Positions 9,356 through 18,310 of a DNA stretch of 42,547 bases are shown here, in pieces. Below the pieces are notes generated by a model that saw nothing but the letters and a program-made list of their open reading frames with translations, was not told the DNA's origin and searched no databases. The first letter of the stretch is position 1. The number at the start of each line of letters is the position of its first letter. This DNA is from Clostridium sp. Lineage in GTDB: Bacteria; Bacillota; Clostridia; Lachnospirales; Lachnospiraceae. Both the position numbers and the translations under genes were made by a program. The stretch covers positions 1 through 42,547 of the forward strand of contig JAMPEW010000024.1 of NCBI GenBank assembly GCA_023664775.1, given 5' to 3'.

Positions 9356-9512
9356 ATGTACTCTCCCTTCAATTGTTATTTTCATTTAATAAGAGAGCTA
9401 TCACCGGTCCACATAATAATGTGGAAAAATGATTACTCAGATTAATAACTGCCAGTAAATTTCAACTTGCAATTGTGAAGCCTGCATAGATGTAATTCTA
9501 AATTAAATATGC

Positions 9513-10505
9513 CTACCACCAAATCTCAAAGCCTTCATACTTCTTCTCTCCTATTATATGTTTGATTAACTTGAACACTTCCAGCCTCATGAGATATTGA
9601 TAGGATACATATTTATTTAAGTCTCGGTGTTTAATGGTTGTTCTCAATTTTTCATCCAATTCTTCAACAATCGTTTGCGAAGCTTTCTTGGTAAGCTGTA
9701 ATCCATTTAATCCTGATGTAAAGCTTTCTTTCGTAATTTGATTACGGTTTAATAATGAAAAAATTAGCCTGTCACCGACAAGCGGTTTAAAGATTTCTGC
9801 CAAATCCAACGCAAGTGAAAATCTTTTTGTCCCCGGTTCATGTAAATAGCTTATTGTAGGATTTAATTGTGTTTTATATATTTCTGTAAGCACCTTCGTA
9901 TAAATAAGTGAATTAACAAAGGAAATAATGCTGTTAATCATATTATCCGGCGGATGCATCACTCTCTTTTGAAAGTCAATATTTTGATCAACAATGATAT
10001 TCCAAGCTTTATAATAAGTTTTTCTTATATTGCCTTCGACACCCATCAATTCCTGTATTGTACCTGTGTCGGTAATATTTCTTTTATAACTTTCAATCTG
10101 CTCCATATATTCTTTTACATCTTTACCCCTGCCATTATAATAACGCAGGTTTCTATACATATTATTGGCTGCAGCTAAAATAAATGCTTGTGCAATCTCT
10201 ATACGTTTTTCATAGATTGTATAATGTTCAACCTGCTGTGTAAGAAGCTTTCCTGCAAGCCTTTGTTCACGAGGATAAAAACTTCCTATATAAAATTGAT
10301 AATAATTGAAAAAATGTACTGCAATTCCGCTACTTCCTAAGAGATTCAATAAACTTGTATTAAAAGACATTTCTGACATAATATAGATGTCATCCACATT
10401 TTCTATGGGGAGATCACGTTTATTGCCGTCTGATGACTCAAAATGTAAGGTGTTATCCTTACGGCTGATTTTTCCGTCTGTAAAAAAATAATAGCTTTCC
10501 TCCAT
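9513..10505 (-). CDS. cas1: CRISPR-associated integrase Cas1 (type I-B)
   Basis: A 330-residue Cas1, the metal-dependent integrase that inserts prespacers at the leader end. The N-terminal beta domain (YYFFTDGKISRKDNTLHFES, ENVDDIYIMSEMSFNT) is followed by the all-helical catalytic domain with the glutamate in LMGVEGNIRKTYY, the histidine in YLHEPGTKRFSLALDLAEIF and the later acidic residue in the same block (DLAEIFKPLVGDR). The ATG at 10505 with ACAGGAGG is preferred over an upstream in-frame start at 10535. It lies 17 bases downstream of cas4, the I-B order. Confidence 0.95.
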   Translation of the reverse strand: MEESYYFFTDGKISRKDNTLHFESSDGNKRDLPIENVDDIYIMSEMSFNTSLLNLLGSSGIAVHFFNYYQFYIGSFYPREQRLAGKLLTQQVEHYTIYEKRIEIAQAFILAAANNMYRNLRYYNGRGKDVKEYMEQIESYKRNITDTGTIQELMGVEGNIRKTYYKAWNIIVDQNIDFQKRVMHPPDNMINSIISFVNSLIYTKVLTEIYKTQLNPTISYLHEPGTKRFSLALDLAEIFKPLVGDRLIFSLLNRNQITKESFTSGLNGLQLTKKASQTIVEELDEKLRTTIKHRDLNKYVSYQYLMRLEVFKLIKHIIGEKKYEGFEIWW

Positions 10506-10522
10506 AATACCTCCTGTAAATT

Positions 10523-11020
10523 CTATATATAGCATAAATCATAATACGCACACTTTTTACATATCGTCTTTTTTCCTGCTTCAAATGCATGATCCATGTC
10601 CGCAATAGTTACAATGTCCTTTACTACCTTGTCCAAGTTTGTAAAATCATCATCACATAATTCTACGGAAATGCTTTGCCTGATTAATGGATAATCAATT
10701 TTTGCAGTCATATCACAAAGTCCTTTTTTGTACAGGTAGTATAGATAATATTTAACCTGCATGATACCGGCTTCTTCTATACTTTTGCTCTTTTTGATTT
10801 CATGTATTACATTGTTGCCTTTAATAAAATCTACATTAATAACACCATCAATCATTACATGCTTGTTGTCTCTTGCGTATGCTGTTTCATCTAGTAACTT
10901 TCCCAACTTTACATTTTGATTGTCATGCTCCATTCGTATTTCGTGAATATAATACCAAAGCTTACGCTTGCATACATAATAGTAATACACCATAATCCCC
11001 GTAACATTTTCTTCTGTCAT
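10523..11020 (-). CDS. cas4: CRISPR-associated exonuclease Cas4
   Basis: A 165-residue Cas4 of the RecB-like nuclease family, which trims prespacers and sets the PAM end during adaptation. One iron-sulphur cysteine is near the N-terminus (C17, YYVCKRKLWY) and three are at the C-terminus (C154, C157, C163 in CKKCAYYDLC). The nuclease core is recognisable as VDFIKGNNVIHEIKKSKSIE (acidic residue followed by E.K) and MQVKYYLYYLY, the QxxxY motif. It sits between cas3 and cas1, tightly spaced on both sides, so it is translated with the adaptation module. Confidence 0.93.
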   Translation of the reverse strand: MTEENVTGIMVYYYYVCKRKLWYYIHEIRMEHDNQNVKLGKLLDETAYARDNKHVMIDGVINVDFIKGNNVIHEIKKSKSIEEAGIMQVKYYLYYLYKKGLCDMTAKIDYPLIRQSISVELCDDDFTNLDKVVKDIVTIADMDHAFEAGKKTICKKCAYYDLCYI

Positions 11021-11034
11021 ATTATCGTCTCCTA

Positions 11035-13365
11035 TTAAAAAAAAGATGCTTTTCCATTTTTTGCTACTTTATGTATCTCAGTTAATCCGATTTCACTCGT
11101 ATAGTCACATTCAACTAAAGGAATACGCATATATTTGTTCAGTTTTATGGTTGAAACATTCTGATGCCCTGTTTTCAACATCCAGTAAGGAACAGACACA
11201 ATAAAGCCTCTGATTATCTCTGTGAATTTAATTCGCTCTATTCGTGTAAGCTCTTTTGAATTTAAATGTTCTTCAGCATCTATAATTGTTTCCATATTAT
11301 CTTCATACACTGAATTAGGTATAATGTCTATATTGTCTATGTTCCTGATATTATGTTTTTCATCATTTTTTTCATAGGTATATATTTGCTTTAAATAATC
11401 AAGTGCTTTATTATATCTGTCTACATATCCTGAATGATGTAAGTTTTCTTCTGATAGATATGTGTTAATTAAATCTGTTTTCTTTTCCTCGCTAATCACG
11501 CCATCAACCGTTAAAATGGCTTTTTTTGACAAATCATAAATATCATGATCTACAAAACTAATCTGTTTATCATTTTTACGATAATACTCAAGTGGCTTGT
11601 CCTGAAGCTCAGTATATATGTAGCAATTAGGAGCATTGATACCTTTATACCCTTTTCTGTTAATTCGTCCAAGTCGCTGAAATAATGAAAAGAGGTCAAG
11701 CAATTCTGTAAACAGAAAATCAAAATCTATATCTAAGCTTGCTTCCACAACAGAGGTTGCAACCCAAATTTCATGGCTGCTGTTTTCAGTTTTACCCGTT
11801 TCCATAATAGCTGTTTCTTTTTTGCTTCTGTCATTGCTTGTAAAACGTGAATGAAGTAAATTTATTTTTACATCGTCTAAATCCGTTTGTAACTCATCAT
11901 AGATACGTTGTGCTGTTCCTATGCTATTACATATGACAAGTATTTTGCAGCTTGGTGAGTCAATGCTGTTTCTCCAAAAGGATGCGATATCTGCTGTGGA
12001 AAGCTGCCTTTCATAAACCTTTATATTATGCCTTGTAATTCCCATATAAGAAAAATCCTGCGATATACAATCCTGCCCTATTGCATCACACAATTTTTGT
12101 TTTACAAAAGGCGGTAATGTAGCCGTAAGCACTGCTACTTTCCCTCCCATCTCCACAATTTTTTTGATTCCAAATATAAGATACGCAAGCAAATCAGCAG
12201 AATACATTTGTATTTCGTCAATTATAATTTTGGAATAGGAAAGCGTAGCCAGCTTCAATTCATAACCATAATATTTCAGTGTAAAGTCAAAGAGCTGATC
12301 CATTGTTGATACTGTTATAGGAAGCGAAAGCTGTCTGCTTCTGTTGATATAGTCGAAAATTAAATTTTCTTCGTCCTGATTTGTAGAATTGAATACTTCA
12401 TTATAATAGTAGGACTGCATATCTGAATGAAGGATTGCAATTCTTTCATTTATATTTTTATCCTTTATGATATGGGTTCGAATTCTGTCATATATTGCAT
12501 TTATGGCAGTCTTTAAGGGAAGTACAAAAAAACATTTGTTATTTCCTGCCCATAGCAATCCGGCTTCTGTTTTTCCTGAACCTGTCGGGGCAACAACAAT
12601 GATATTATGTTCAGCATTATCACGTGTGAAATTTTGCAAATCATTCCAGCTTGCTTTCTTATCTTCTGACGACAAAGCCTTTAAATAAAGCTCTAATGCA
12701 TCTAATAAGAAATTATTTTGATACTCACATATTTCAGATGCACTGGCACTATAATCACACTTGTGTAAAAGTCCTTTCATTTTTATCATTTGATTGTAGG
12801 TATCAAAGTCAACGCTGCTATCGTTCCTGTCGCAGTCCCGATACTCTAGAGCTTTACCTATAAACTTTAACGCTTTTCTGTCAGGCTCAGACGCACCTTT
12901 TTCTCTATATTTTTCAATAAATTCTTTCATGTAGCCACTTCTATATTTTGTAATAAGGTATGAAGTTAAACTTTCCGATGAATCAATTTTGTTATGATGA
13001 TATAAAACTGCATATAGCACACTTATAAAATCCTCTGTACATTCAAAATCTTCAGCATGAATAAATAGTGCTGAAAGTACATTGTGTTGAACCTCATTTT
13101 CGGAATTGAATTTATAATGCCTTTTCATTCTGTCCTGCATTTTTTCATTTATTTTTCCATAATCGTGTCGTTCGCAGGCATAACAAAGGAGCATGTACTC
13201 ATGTTCATTTATATAATTTAATTCAAATAAATCAGATGCCTCTTTCAAAAGCATGTCTGTATGCTCCCGTATCGTCTGACTTTTACCTGAATATTTATCA
13301 CTTTTTCCATATTTTTCGCATAATTCGCTATGTAGTTCCTTAACTTCATATAAATTTTCTAACAA
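11035..13365 (-). CDS. cas3: CRISPR-associated helicase-nuclease Cas3 (HD domain N-terminal)
   Basis: 776 residues. The HD nuclease domain occupies about residues 1-215, with H35 (REHTDMLL), the H67-D68 pair (ERHDYGKIN) and further histidines near 93 and 123-124. The superfamily 2 helicase follows: Walker A APTGSGKTEAG (259-269), motif II DEIQ (383-386), motif III TATLP (414-418), and motif VI QRLGRINRKG near residue 570. Cas3 is recruited by Cascade at a matched protospacer and degrades the DNA. DEIQ instead of DEAH/DEVH is seen in many Cas3 proteins. It is 26 bases downstream of cas5. Confidence 0.96.
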   Translation of the reverse strand: MLENLYEVKELHSELCEKYGKSDKYSGKSQTIREHTDMLLKEASDLFELNYINEHEYMLLCYACERHDYGKINEKMQDRMKRHYKFNSENEVQHNVLSALFIHAEDFECTEDFISVLYAVLYHHNKIDSSESLTSYLITKYRSGYMKEFIEKYREKGASEPDRKALKFIGKALEYRDCDRNDSSVDFDTYNQMIKMKGLLHKCDYSASASEICEYQNNFLLDALELYLKALSSEDKKASWNDLQNFTRDNAEHNIIVVAPTGSGKTEAGLLWAGNNKCFFVLPLKTAINAIYDRIRTHIIKDKNINERIAILHSDMQSYYYNEVFNSTNQDEENLIFDYINRSRQLSLPITVSTMDQLFDFTLKYYGYELKLATLSYSKIIIDEIQMYSADLLAYLIFGIKKIVEMGGKVAVLTATLPPFVKQKLCDAIGQDCISQDFSYMGITRHNIKVYERQLSTADIASFWRNSIDSPSCKILVICNSIGTAQRIYDELQTDLDDVKINLLHSRFTSNDRSKKETAIMETGKTENSSHEIWVATSVVEASLDIDFDFLFTELLDLFSLFQRLGRINRKGYKGINAPNCYIYTELQDKPLEYYRKNDKQISFVDHDIYDLSKKAILTVDGVISEEKKTDLINTYLSEENLHHSGYVDRYNKALDYLKQIYTYEKNDEKHNIRNIDNIDIIPNSVYEDNMETIIDAEEHLNSKELTRIERIKFTEIIRGFIVSVPYWMLKTGHQNVSTIKLNKYMRIPLVECDYTSEIGLTEIHKVAKNGKASFF

Positions 13366-13391
13366 AAGTACATGCCTCCTTTTTCTTTAGA

Positions 13392-14459
13392 TTAAACTAA
13401 GCTTACAATATTGCCTTTATCATCAATCATTAGCTCCGCAGCATCTTCATCAACATCAAAATTTGACACATACGTTACTAATTTCTTATTAAAACGTCTC
13501 TGCTTGCCATTGTCAGACAGTACATAGTTCTTATTTAGTAAATATCTAGTGCCATATGCAGGTATTCCTTCCCTTTTAGGGTACAAATCCTCGGAATTAA
13601 CCCGTAAATATGCACCAAATTCACAATGGTACTGATCATTTATGGCATGAAGCTCCGTAAACCCTGTGTCCTCCTCGATTAACTCTACAAAGTCTTCACT
13701 TCTGCCTATGGAAGTCAGCTCGCCTAAATGATGATATATACAATTCAGTGTTTCTTCATTGGAAGCAACATGTATAATCAGTTCTACGTCATACAAAACC
13801 TCATAGAACTTTGGACCTCTCGTTAAGGTTCTGAATTTTGATATCGGAATACCATAATGCTCAGCTTCGTAATCCTTTAGCCTTTGGTTGATTTCCTTTT
13901 CAAGCTGCTTAATTTCCTTGTCCCGTGCAATGACCTTATTCATTCTGTCTTTAGGCAACTCTGCGTTTTTCTTTAAGGCTGCCAGACTTTTTTTGCGGAT
14001 TTTTATCATGTCCAGTACAGGCTTCAGCCTTTTCTTTTTAAACTGTTCTATTTCATCACCGATATCCTTTAAATTCCTATATTCATCCAGATACGTTTGA
14101 TTAATAACATCTATTGTAATACCTTTCCGAAAGTCATTTCCCTGTGCTTTTTTCGCTTCCGCAACAATAACAAATCCGTTTGATAACGCACCTTCATTTG
14201 ACATTTTAACCAATATTCCTCTGTCGTTTTGAAGATTATTAAGGAAGCAATTATCAAAATATACTTCTTTCCCCATACTGCCATAAGTACCTTGAATACT
14301 AATATCCATATCGTGATATTCCGTATACTTGCAGGCATTATGTAATGCCCCTATAACAGTTGAGTATGGCGGCAAAGGATATGTCATTTTATTATCAATC
14401 GTTTCTTCCCGCCTATAATTAGCGGAGCTTTGTTTTAAATGAATTCTTAATGCTCTCAA
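13392..14459 (-). CDS. cas5: Cascade subunit Cas5 (type I-B), with coiled-coil insertion
   Basis: 355 residues. The N-terminus MRALRIHLKQSSANYRREET followed by MTYPLPPYSTVIGALHNAC is the Cas5 signature (first RAMP strand and the P.YSTV.G.LH motif). It caps the 5' handle of the crRNA in Cascade. Typical I-B Cas5 proteins are about 210-260 residues; the extra length is a charged, heptad-like helical insertion at about residues 122-200 (for example EIEQFKKKRLKPVLDM, KEIKQLEKEINQRLKDYEAE), probably a coiled coil emerging from the RAMP core. It follows cas7 by 11 bases. Confidence 0.9.
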   Translation of the reverse strand: MRALRIHLKQSSANYRREETIDNKMTYPLPPYSTVIGALHNACKYTEYHDMDISIQGTYGSMGKEVYFDNCFLNNLQNDRGILVKMSNEGALSNGFVIVAEAKKAQGNDFRKGITIDVINQTYLDEYRNLKDIGDEIEQFKKKRLKPVLDMIKIRKKSLAALKKNAELPKDRMNKVIARDKEIKQLEKEINQRLKDYEAEHYGIPISKFRTLTRGPKFYEVLYDVELIIHVASNEETLNCIYHHLGELTSIGRSEDFVELIEEDTGFTELHAINDQYHCEFGAYLRVNSEDLYPKREGIPAYGTRYLLNKNYVLSDNGKQRRFNKKLVTYVSNFDVDEDAAELMIDDKGNIVSLV

Positions 14460-14470
14460 TCATACCCCTC

Positions 14471-15367
14471 CTAGCTATAATATTCGTCAATCTCCGTTCG
14501 TAACTCGCTGAAAAAATCAGAGGTTGTCTTGGCATTTAACTGATTAACGACGTCATTTTCGTTATCCAACTGTCCGCATTTTAATACGCCTGCTTTAAAA
14601 TTGCCAATATCACTGTTCAATTTGCTTTCAATTCCTTCCTCAAGAACCAAAGCATTATTTTTTACTTTTACAACATTTTCAAAGAAATGTGTTTTTCTTG
14701 ATGTAAGCCCGCCAATTACAAAAAGTGGTTCTGCATTGTCCATATTGCCCTTAACAACAAGCGACAGTGTCTCAACAGCAGATACTATAGATTTAACTCG
14801 TTCTGCCTTTTCTTTGTTGTCAGCTTCTTCTTTAAAGTTTTCATCAACACCGACACGTTCTAAGTCGATTGTAATACTATAAATTTTCAGCGATTTATCA
14901 TACTCATACTGATATGGCATAAGCCCTGTTTTATCTGCATCATTTTGAACGCTTAAATTATTTGCTTTTGCATGTGTGTTTGCAAGATGCAGGTTGTTGT
15001 GAAATCTAAGCTCGTTTACAAATGCGTCCACTGCAACTGCATCCGTAAGATAAAATGAGCTTTTTCTTACGTAGGTCATACCTGACGTTGACATATAACC
15101 GCCCTCTAATGCCCTACAATTTGATGCATTTAATTCCGTTGTAACCTTTTTCTGCATAACCTTGTCCAATGAGGTTTCAAGGTCATCATAAAGTCCTGCC
15201 TGCATACAGATAGCATTTTTCAAACTTTCACGGCTTCTTGTTGCATATTGTTTTTGATTTTTATATACCTTTTGTACACTGGAAGCATTACCCAGTCCTT
15301 CTCCATAGTTGCTTGACATATTTGCTACTACCGTTAATGTTACTGCCTTTGCTGATTGAATATCCAT
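14471..15367 (-). CDS. cas7: Cascade backbone subunit Cas7 (Cst2/DevR family)
   Basis: 298 residues starting MDIQSAKAVTLTVVANMSSN and continuing GEGLGNASSVQKVYK, the typical beginning of the Cst2/DevR Cas7 family (first RRM strand, then an R/N-rich loop, here YATRSRESLKNAICMQAG). Several copies of Cas7 form the helical filament along the spacer portion of crRNA. The gene is almost contiguous with cas8 (2-3 bases) and cas5 (11 bases). Confidence 0.92.
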   Translation of the reverse strand: MDIQSAKAVTLTVVANMSSNYGEGLGNASSVQKVYKNQKQYATRSRESLKNAICMQAGLYDDLETSLDKVMQKKVTTELNASNCRALEGGYMSTSGMTYVRKSSFYLTDAVAVDAFVNELRFHNNLHLANTHAKANNLSVQNDADKTGLMPYQYEYDKSLKIYSITIDLERVGVDENFKEEADNKEKAERVKSIVSAVETLSLVVKGNMDNAEPLFVIGGLTSRKTHFFENVVKVKNNALVLEEGIESKLNSDIGNFKAGVLKCGQLDNENDVVNQLNAKTTSDFFSELRTEIDEYYS

Positions 15368-15369
15368 AA

Positions 15370-15663
15370 TTAATCCTCCTTGTTATTTTGATTGTTGTTT
15401 TCTTTTTCATAAGGTATCAATGCATTTGTGAAGCATATCGCTATGTCTGAATAGTTATCCTTATGTTCGATTAAGTCATAAATCGTTCTTATTTCCTGTT
15501 CAATATATCCTGATAACTGAAGCATGATTTCTAATATTCTATCAAAATCATGGGATATAATAGCATTTGTAAGTTTACTTTTATATGACCTGGCTTTGTT
15601 TTTTTCTAATTGTTGTCCTATTTTGTAGCCCGACTTTTGAGCCCTTGATATGATTTCGTCCAT
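15370..15663 (-). CDS. cas11: Possible small subunit Cas11 from an internal start in cas8b
   Basis: Inside cas8b an in-frame ATG at 15663 is preceded, eight bases upstream, by the strong purine run GGAAAGGGG. Translation from there gives 97 residues (MDEIISRAQKSGYKIGQQLE ... ending NNNQNNKED), predominantly helical like Cas11. It is established for several type I-B, I-C and I-D systems that Cas11 is made from an internal site within the large-subunit gene and that Cascade needs it. No separate small-subunit gene is seen in this operon. The start itself is inference. Confidence 0.5.
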   Translation of the reverse strand: MDEIISRAQKSGYKIGQQLEKNKARSYKSKLTNAIISHDFDRILEIMLQLSGYIEQEIRTIYDLIEHKDNYSDIAICFTNALIPYEKENNNQNNKED

Positions 15664-16815
15664 GTCCTGTACCCCTTTCCATTCCACATTAATTTTAATT
15701 AGTTTCTCAATAACATAACTGGCATTAGCATGTGCCTTGTCACAACTGATTACAAGGAGACGTTCCAATAAGTCATCAAGAAAAGTACCCTTTATGCAAC
15801 AGTCTATTACTTCTTCTTCGGCGATTAACCAATAATTATATGAATACTTATAAACAAAGCTGATATTTGATGTTTCATAAATTTTTCTCATTGCAGCCAT
15901 TTGATTATGATTAATATAAAACGATGCAAATTGTGTGTCGTCTCCTCGTTCTTTCATAATGATTTCAACGTCATAATCCATAAAATCATCAGAACGAAGA
16001 AGCCCTTTGATAAGCCTTGTTTTCCACTTTCCAAACTCTACCTTATTGTCATTTATCATAACTGTTTCTTCCATGACGCTTTTAATGGTATCGTTTGTTT
16101 TACGTAAAGCATCAAGATTGCAGTTATTATTTGCAAAGAAAGAGGCTGGTGTATTCGGAAATGCAAATGGGATAAAATCAAATTCGATTATATCATTTGC
16201 AACAAATGTATCCTTATCAAACTGGTATGCAGCGGAACGGCTTTTTCTGTTCTCGTCTAAATCATATCCAAGCAGCCTGCAATGTGGATTTAAATCTGTA
16301 AGTAATTTATTTGTGTTACAAAAATTTCTGTACAAATTTGATTTAAATCTGTATGTTTCACGTATAAGCTCAACTCTATTTTTGTCGATAGTTTCCAATA
16401 TAATGTTTTCGTTTGTACCATCAAATGTAATATCATGAAAAACCTTTTTCATAACAGTATTAGCTTTTAGGTCTTTATTGATATTATTTATATTTTCTTC
16501 CGTATAATTTTCTTTTCCAAGCATCTTACTTATTCGCACATGAGGAAATTCGTCTTTAAAATAATCCTCACAAAATAAAAGATACCGTTCTTCTGTTATA
16601 TCACTTTGATTATATTTAATCCCTTCAATATATCCCCCAATATCTTTATATACCTGTATGTCCTCCCCTCTTTTCGTTTTTTCATGTAAAATCTTTCCTT
16701 CTTTTTCCTCCCAATACGCAAAATATTTTACGATACCGACCAGTGCTGCGGAAAATCTCCATTCAACAGGCAATAAGAGGGTATCGTAAGAATCATTTTC
16801 TAATTTTAATTTCAT
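15370..16815 (-). CDS. cas8b: Cascade large subunit Cas8b (Cst1-like)
   Basis: 481 residues, between cas6 and cas7, the position of the large subunit in subtype I-B. Identification rests mainly on position, length and weak resemblance to the Cst1/Cas8b group; no catalytic motif is expected. The N-terminus (YDTLLLPVEWRFSAALVGIV) is conserved-looking, while the last 100 residues are helical and charged. By analogy to other I-B systems it recognises the PAM and opens the DNA. A likely internal start for the small subunit lies at 15663 (separate entry). Confidence 0.85.
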   Translation of the reverse strand: MKLKLENDSYDTLLLPVEWRFSAALVGIVKYFAYWEEKEGKILHEKTKRGEDIQVYKDIGGYIEGIKYNQSDITEERYLLFCEDYFKDEFPHVRISKMLGKENYTEENINNINKDLKANTVMKKVFHDITFDGTNENIILETIDKNRVELIRETYRFKSNLYRNFCNTNKLLTDLNPHCRLLGYDLDENRKSRSAAYQFDKDTFVANDIIEFDFIPFAFPNTPASFFANNNCNLDALRKTNDTIKSVMEETVMINDNKVEFGKWKTRLIKGLLRSDDFMDYDVEIIMKERGDDTQFASFYINHNQMAAMRKIYETSNISFVYKYSYNYWLIAEEEVIDCCIKGTFLDDLLERLLVISCDKAHANASYVIEKLIKINVEWKGVQDMDEIISRAQKSGYKIGQQLEKNKARSYKSKLTNAIISHDFDRILEIMLQLSGYIEQEIRTIYDLIEHKDNYSDIAICFTNALIPYEKENNNQNNKED

Positions 16816-16824
16816 GTATACCTC

Positions 16825-17553
16825 CTATTCTTCCGCCATCACGCTAAACATTCCAAAGCATGAAGATCTGCGGCTTCCCATTCCTGCTTTTGAAAGATAA
16901 TCTAATACTTTGGGACTTCCTTCCAAAATAAAATCACCCAGTGAGCACTCGATTTTGATTCCATAATGTCGGATAATCGCTACTTTAGCATTTACAGGCA
17001 TAATGTCTACAACGCAGTCATTTTCAGCAAATCCTGCTGATTTGAGCTGTTCATATAAGACCTTTTTTGCCTCGTCACAAAATTGGTCTTGTTGTTTAAC
17101 AGAATAATACCAGTCCTTATTTGTATCAGGATAATGTTTGCGTATACATAAAGGTGCCTGCATTTTTATCAAAATCCGGTTGCTTTTGACTGTTTTTTCC
17201 GTAAGCTGCCTTACAGTATGCAATGTCATGGAATTTTCCATTGGCAAAGGAAATTCCTTTCCTTTTTGTGCAACTATGGCGGAAAAAAGTATAAATCCTG
17301 TTTTGCTGTCAGGCGTCGAGACAAATAATTTGAGTTTTGTATCTGCTACAATCAGCTTATCCTTTTCATATGTCGGAGAAGAAAACTTTACCGATAAAGT
17401 AAACGGCTTATCTTTTCCAGTCTCATAATATGTATCAAAATATTTTCCCTCATTTGCTTCTGACAGACATTTCTTCATGTAAGAAATGATGCATTTACGC
17501 CACTCAGATGGTAATGTTTTTTGTTTTAAGTTAAACTCTGCAACAAGCTTCAT
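16825..17553 (-). CDS. cas6: crRNA-processing endoribonuclease Cas6
   Basis: 242 residues from the ATG at 17553, which has an excellent AAAGGAGG site; a longer frame to 17628 lacks one. Two ferredoxin-like halves are suggested, and the C-terminus holds the glycine-rich loop KAGMGSRRSSCFGMFSVM characteristic of Cas6. It would cut the repeat eight bases before its 3' end, leaving the ATGTAAAG handle. A catalytic histidine cannot be assigned with certainty; H37-like candidates are not obvious, with H130s (IRKHYPD) and HYG (IIRHYGIKI) possible. It is the first gene of the cas operon. Confidence 0.93.
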   Translation of the reverse strand: MKLVAEFNLKQKTLPSEWRKCIISYMKKCLSEANEGKYFDTYYETGKDKPFTLSVKFSSPTYEKDKLIVADTKLKLFVSTPDSKTGFILFSAIVAQKGKEFPLPMENSMTLHTVRQLTEKTVKSNRILIKMQAPLCIRKHYPDTNKDWYYSVKQQDQFCDEAKKVLYEQLKSAGFAENDCVVDIMPVNAKVAIIRHYGIKIECSLGDFILEGSPKVLDYLSKAGMGSRRSSCFGMFSVMAEE

Positions 17554-17616
17554 AGTTTGACCTCCTTTCAAGGTTATTTTTATCCATAATATATAAATAT
17601 CTCCTTTCGCTTTTTT

Positions 17617-17676
17617 ATTATATAACATTGTAAATACATAAAACTTGTCGTTTATGCAAAAAAAGTGTTGTTTATG
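17617..17676 (-). promoter_or_regulatory. Candidate cas operon promoter with direct-repeat operator
   Basis: Between the regulator stop and cas6, the minus strand has a perfect TATAAT (17622-17617) about 64 bases before the cas6 ATG. No good -35 is seen. Just upstream are two related 12-mers on the plus strand, TTGTCGTTTATG (17645-17656) and GTGTTGTTTATG (17665-17676), 20 bases apart (two helical turns). A relative, GTCACTTATGCA, lies upstream of the regulator gene at 18423-18434. The set looks like operators for the adjacent helix-turn-helix protein. Confidence 0.45.
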
Positions 17677-17687
17677 AATTCCTTATT

Positions 17688-18251
17688 TTATATTAAACTA
17701 TTTAAAGTATACTCCCACGTATAAAACCATGGCTCCTTAATGTAATTTTGTATTGCATAAATTTTTTCGTATATAGTTACTTTATCATCTTCATTTTCCT
17801 CTAAAGAGCATATTTTATAATATACATCCTTAATATATTCTGCATTTTTTCCTCCGTTTTTTAGATATCCATTTATACAATATTTTAACAACTGTTTATC
17901 ATTATTTTTAAGTGCAGCTTCACAAATCCTTTCATATTCACGTATATAATACTGCATTAAATAGTCACATTCAGCAACCGGTTCATCAAGTCCTAAATTA
18001 TAATTATCCATTATACAGCTTGAAATATTTTGGATTATTTCAGGTAAATTCATATTTAGTATATCATCAATATGAATATTAAATAATCTCCCAATTTCTG
18101 ATAAAGCTTCATAATCTGGTTTTCTTCCTTGATTTTCCCACTTGTTGATGCCATCTCTTGAAAAATGAAGATTATCCGCAAGCTCCTGTTGTGTCATTTT
18201 TTTGCTTTTTCTTAAAAATTTTATGTTAGTACTAAAATTGCTTTTTTCCAT
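17688..18251 (-). CDS. XRE-family helix-turn-helix transcriptional regulator
   Basis: 187 residues with a Cro/C1-type helix-turn-helix at about 8-62 (IKFLRKSKKMTQQELADNLHFSRDGINKWE, written here in pieces: TQQELADNLHFSRDGINKWE is the recognition part). The rest is helical, without a recognised sensor domain. It starts at ATG 18251 with GGGAGAAG upstream. It reads in the same direction as the cas operon and ends about 135 bases before cas6, so it is a good candidate for a local cas regulator, either by read-through or through the operator-like repeats found on both sides. Its AT-rich composition resembles the cas block rather than the genes to the right. Confidence 0.85.
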   Translation of the reverse strand: MEKSNFSTNIKFLRKSKKMTQQELADNLHFSRDGINKWENQGRKPDYEALSEIGRLFNIHIDDILNMNLPEIIQNISSCIMDNYNLGLDEPVAECDYLMQYYIREYERICEAALKNNDKQLLKYCINGYLKNGGKNAEYIKDVYYKICSLEENEDDKVTIYEKIYAIQNYIKEPWFYTWEYTLNSLI

Positions 18252-18287
18252 ATTGCTTCTCCCTAAATTATAATAATTTAATATTAA

Positions 18288-18310
18288 ATTAATATATACA
18301 GAAAGTAAAG
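18288..18310 (+). repeat. Weak CRISPR-repeat-like motif
   Basis: In crRNA orientation on the plus strand, ATTAATATATA (18288-18298) is identical to the first 11 bases of the repeat, followed by CAG, AAAG and TAAAG, which would match the repeat after a seven-base internal deletion. Because the first block is AT-only in AT-rich DNA, chance similarity is quite possible. Confidence 0.35.

Noticed and set aside
12467-12863. Plus-strand frames inside cas3
   Set aside because: Shadows of a strong conserved gene on the other strand, without start signals.
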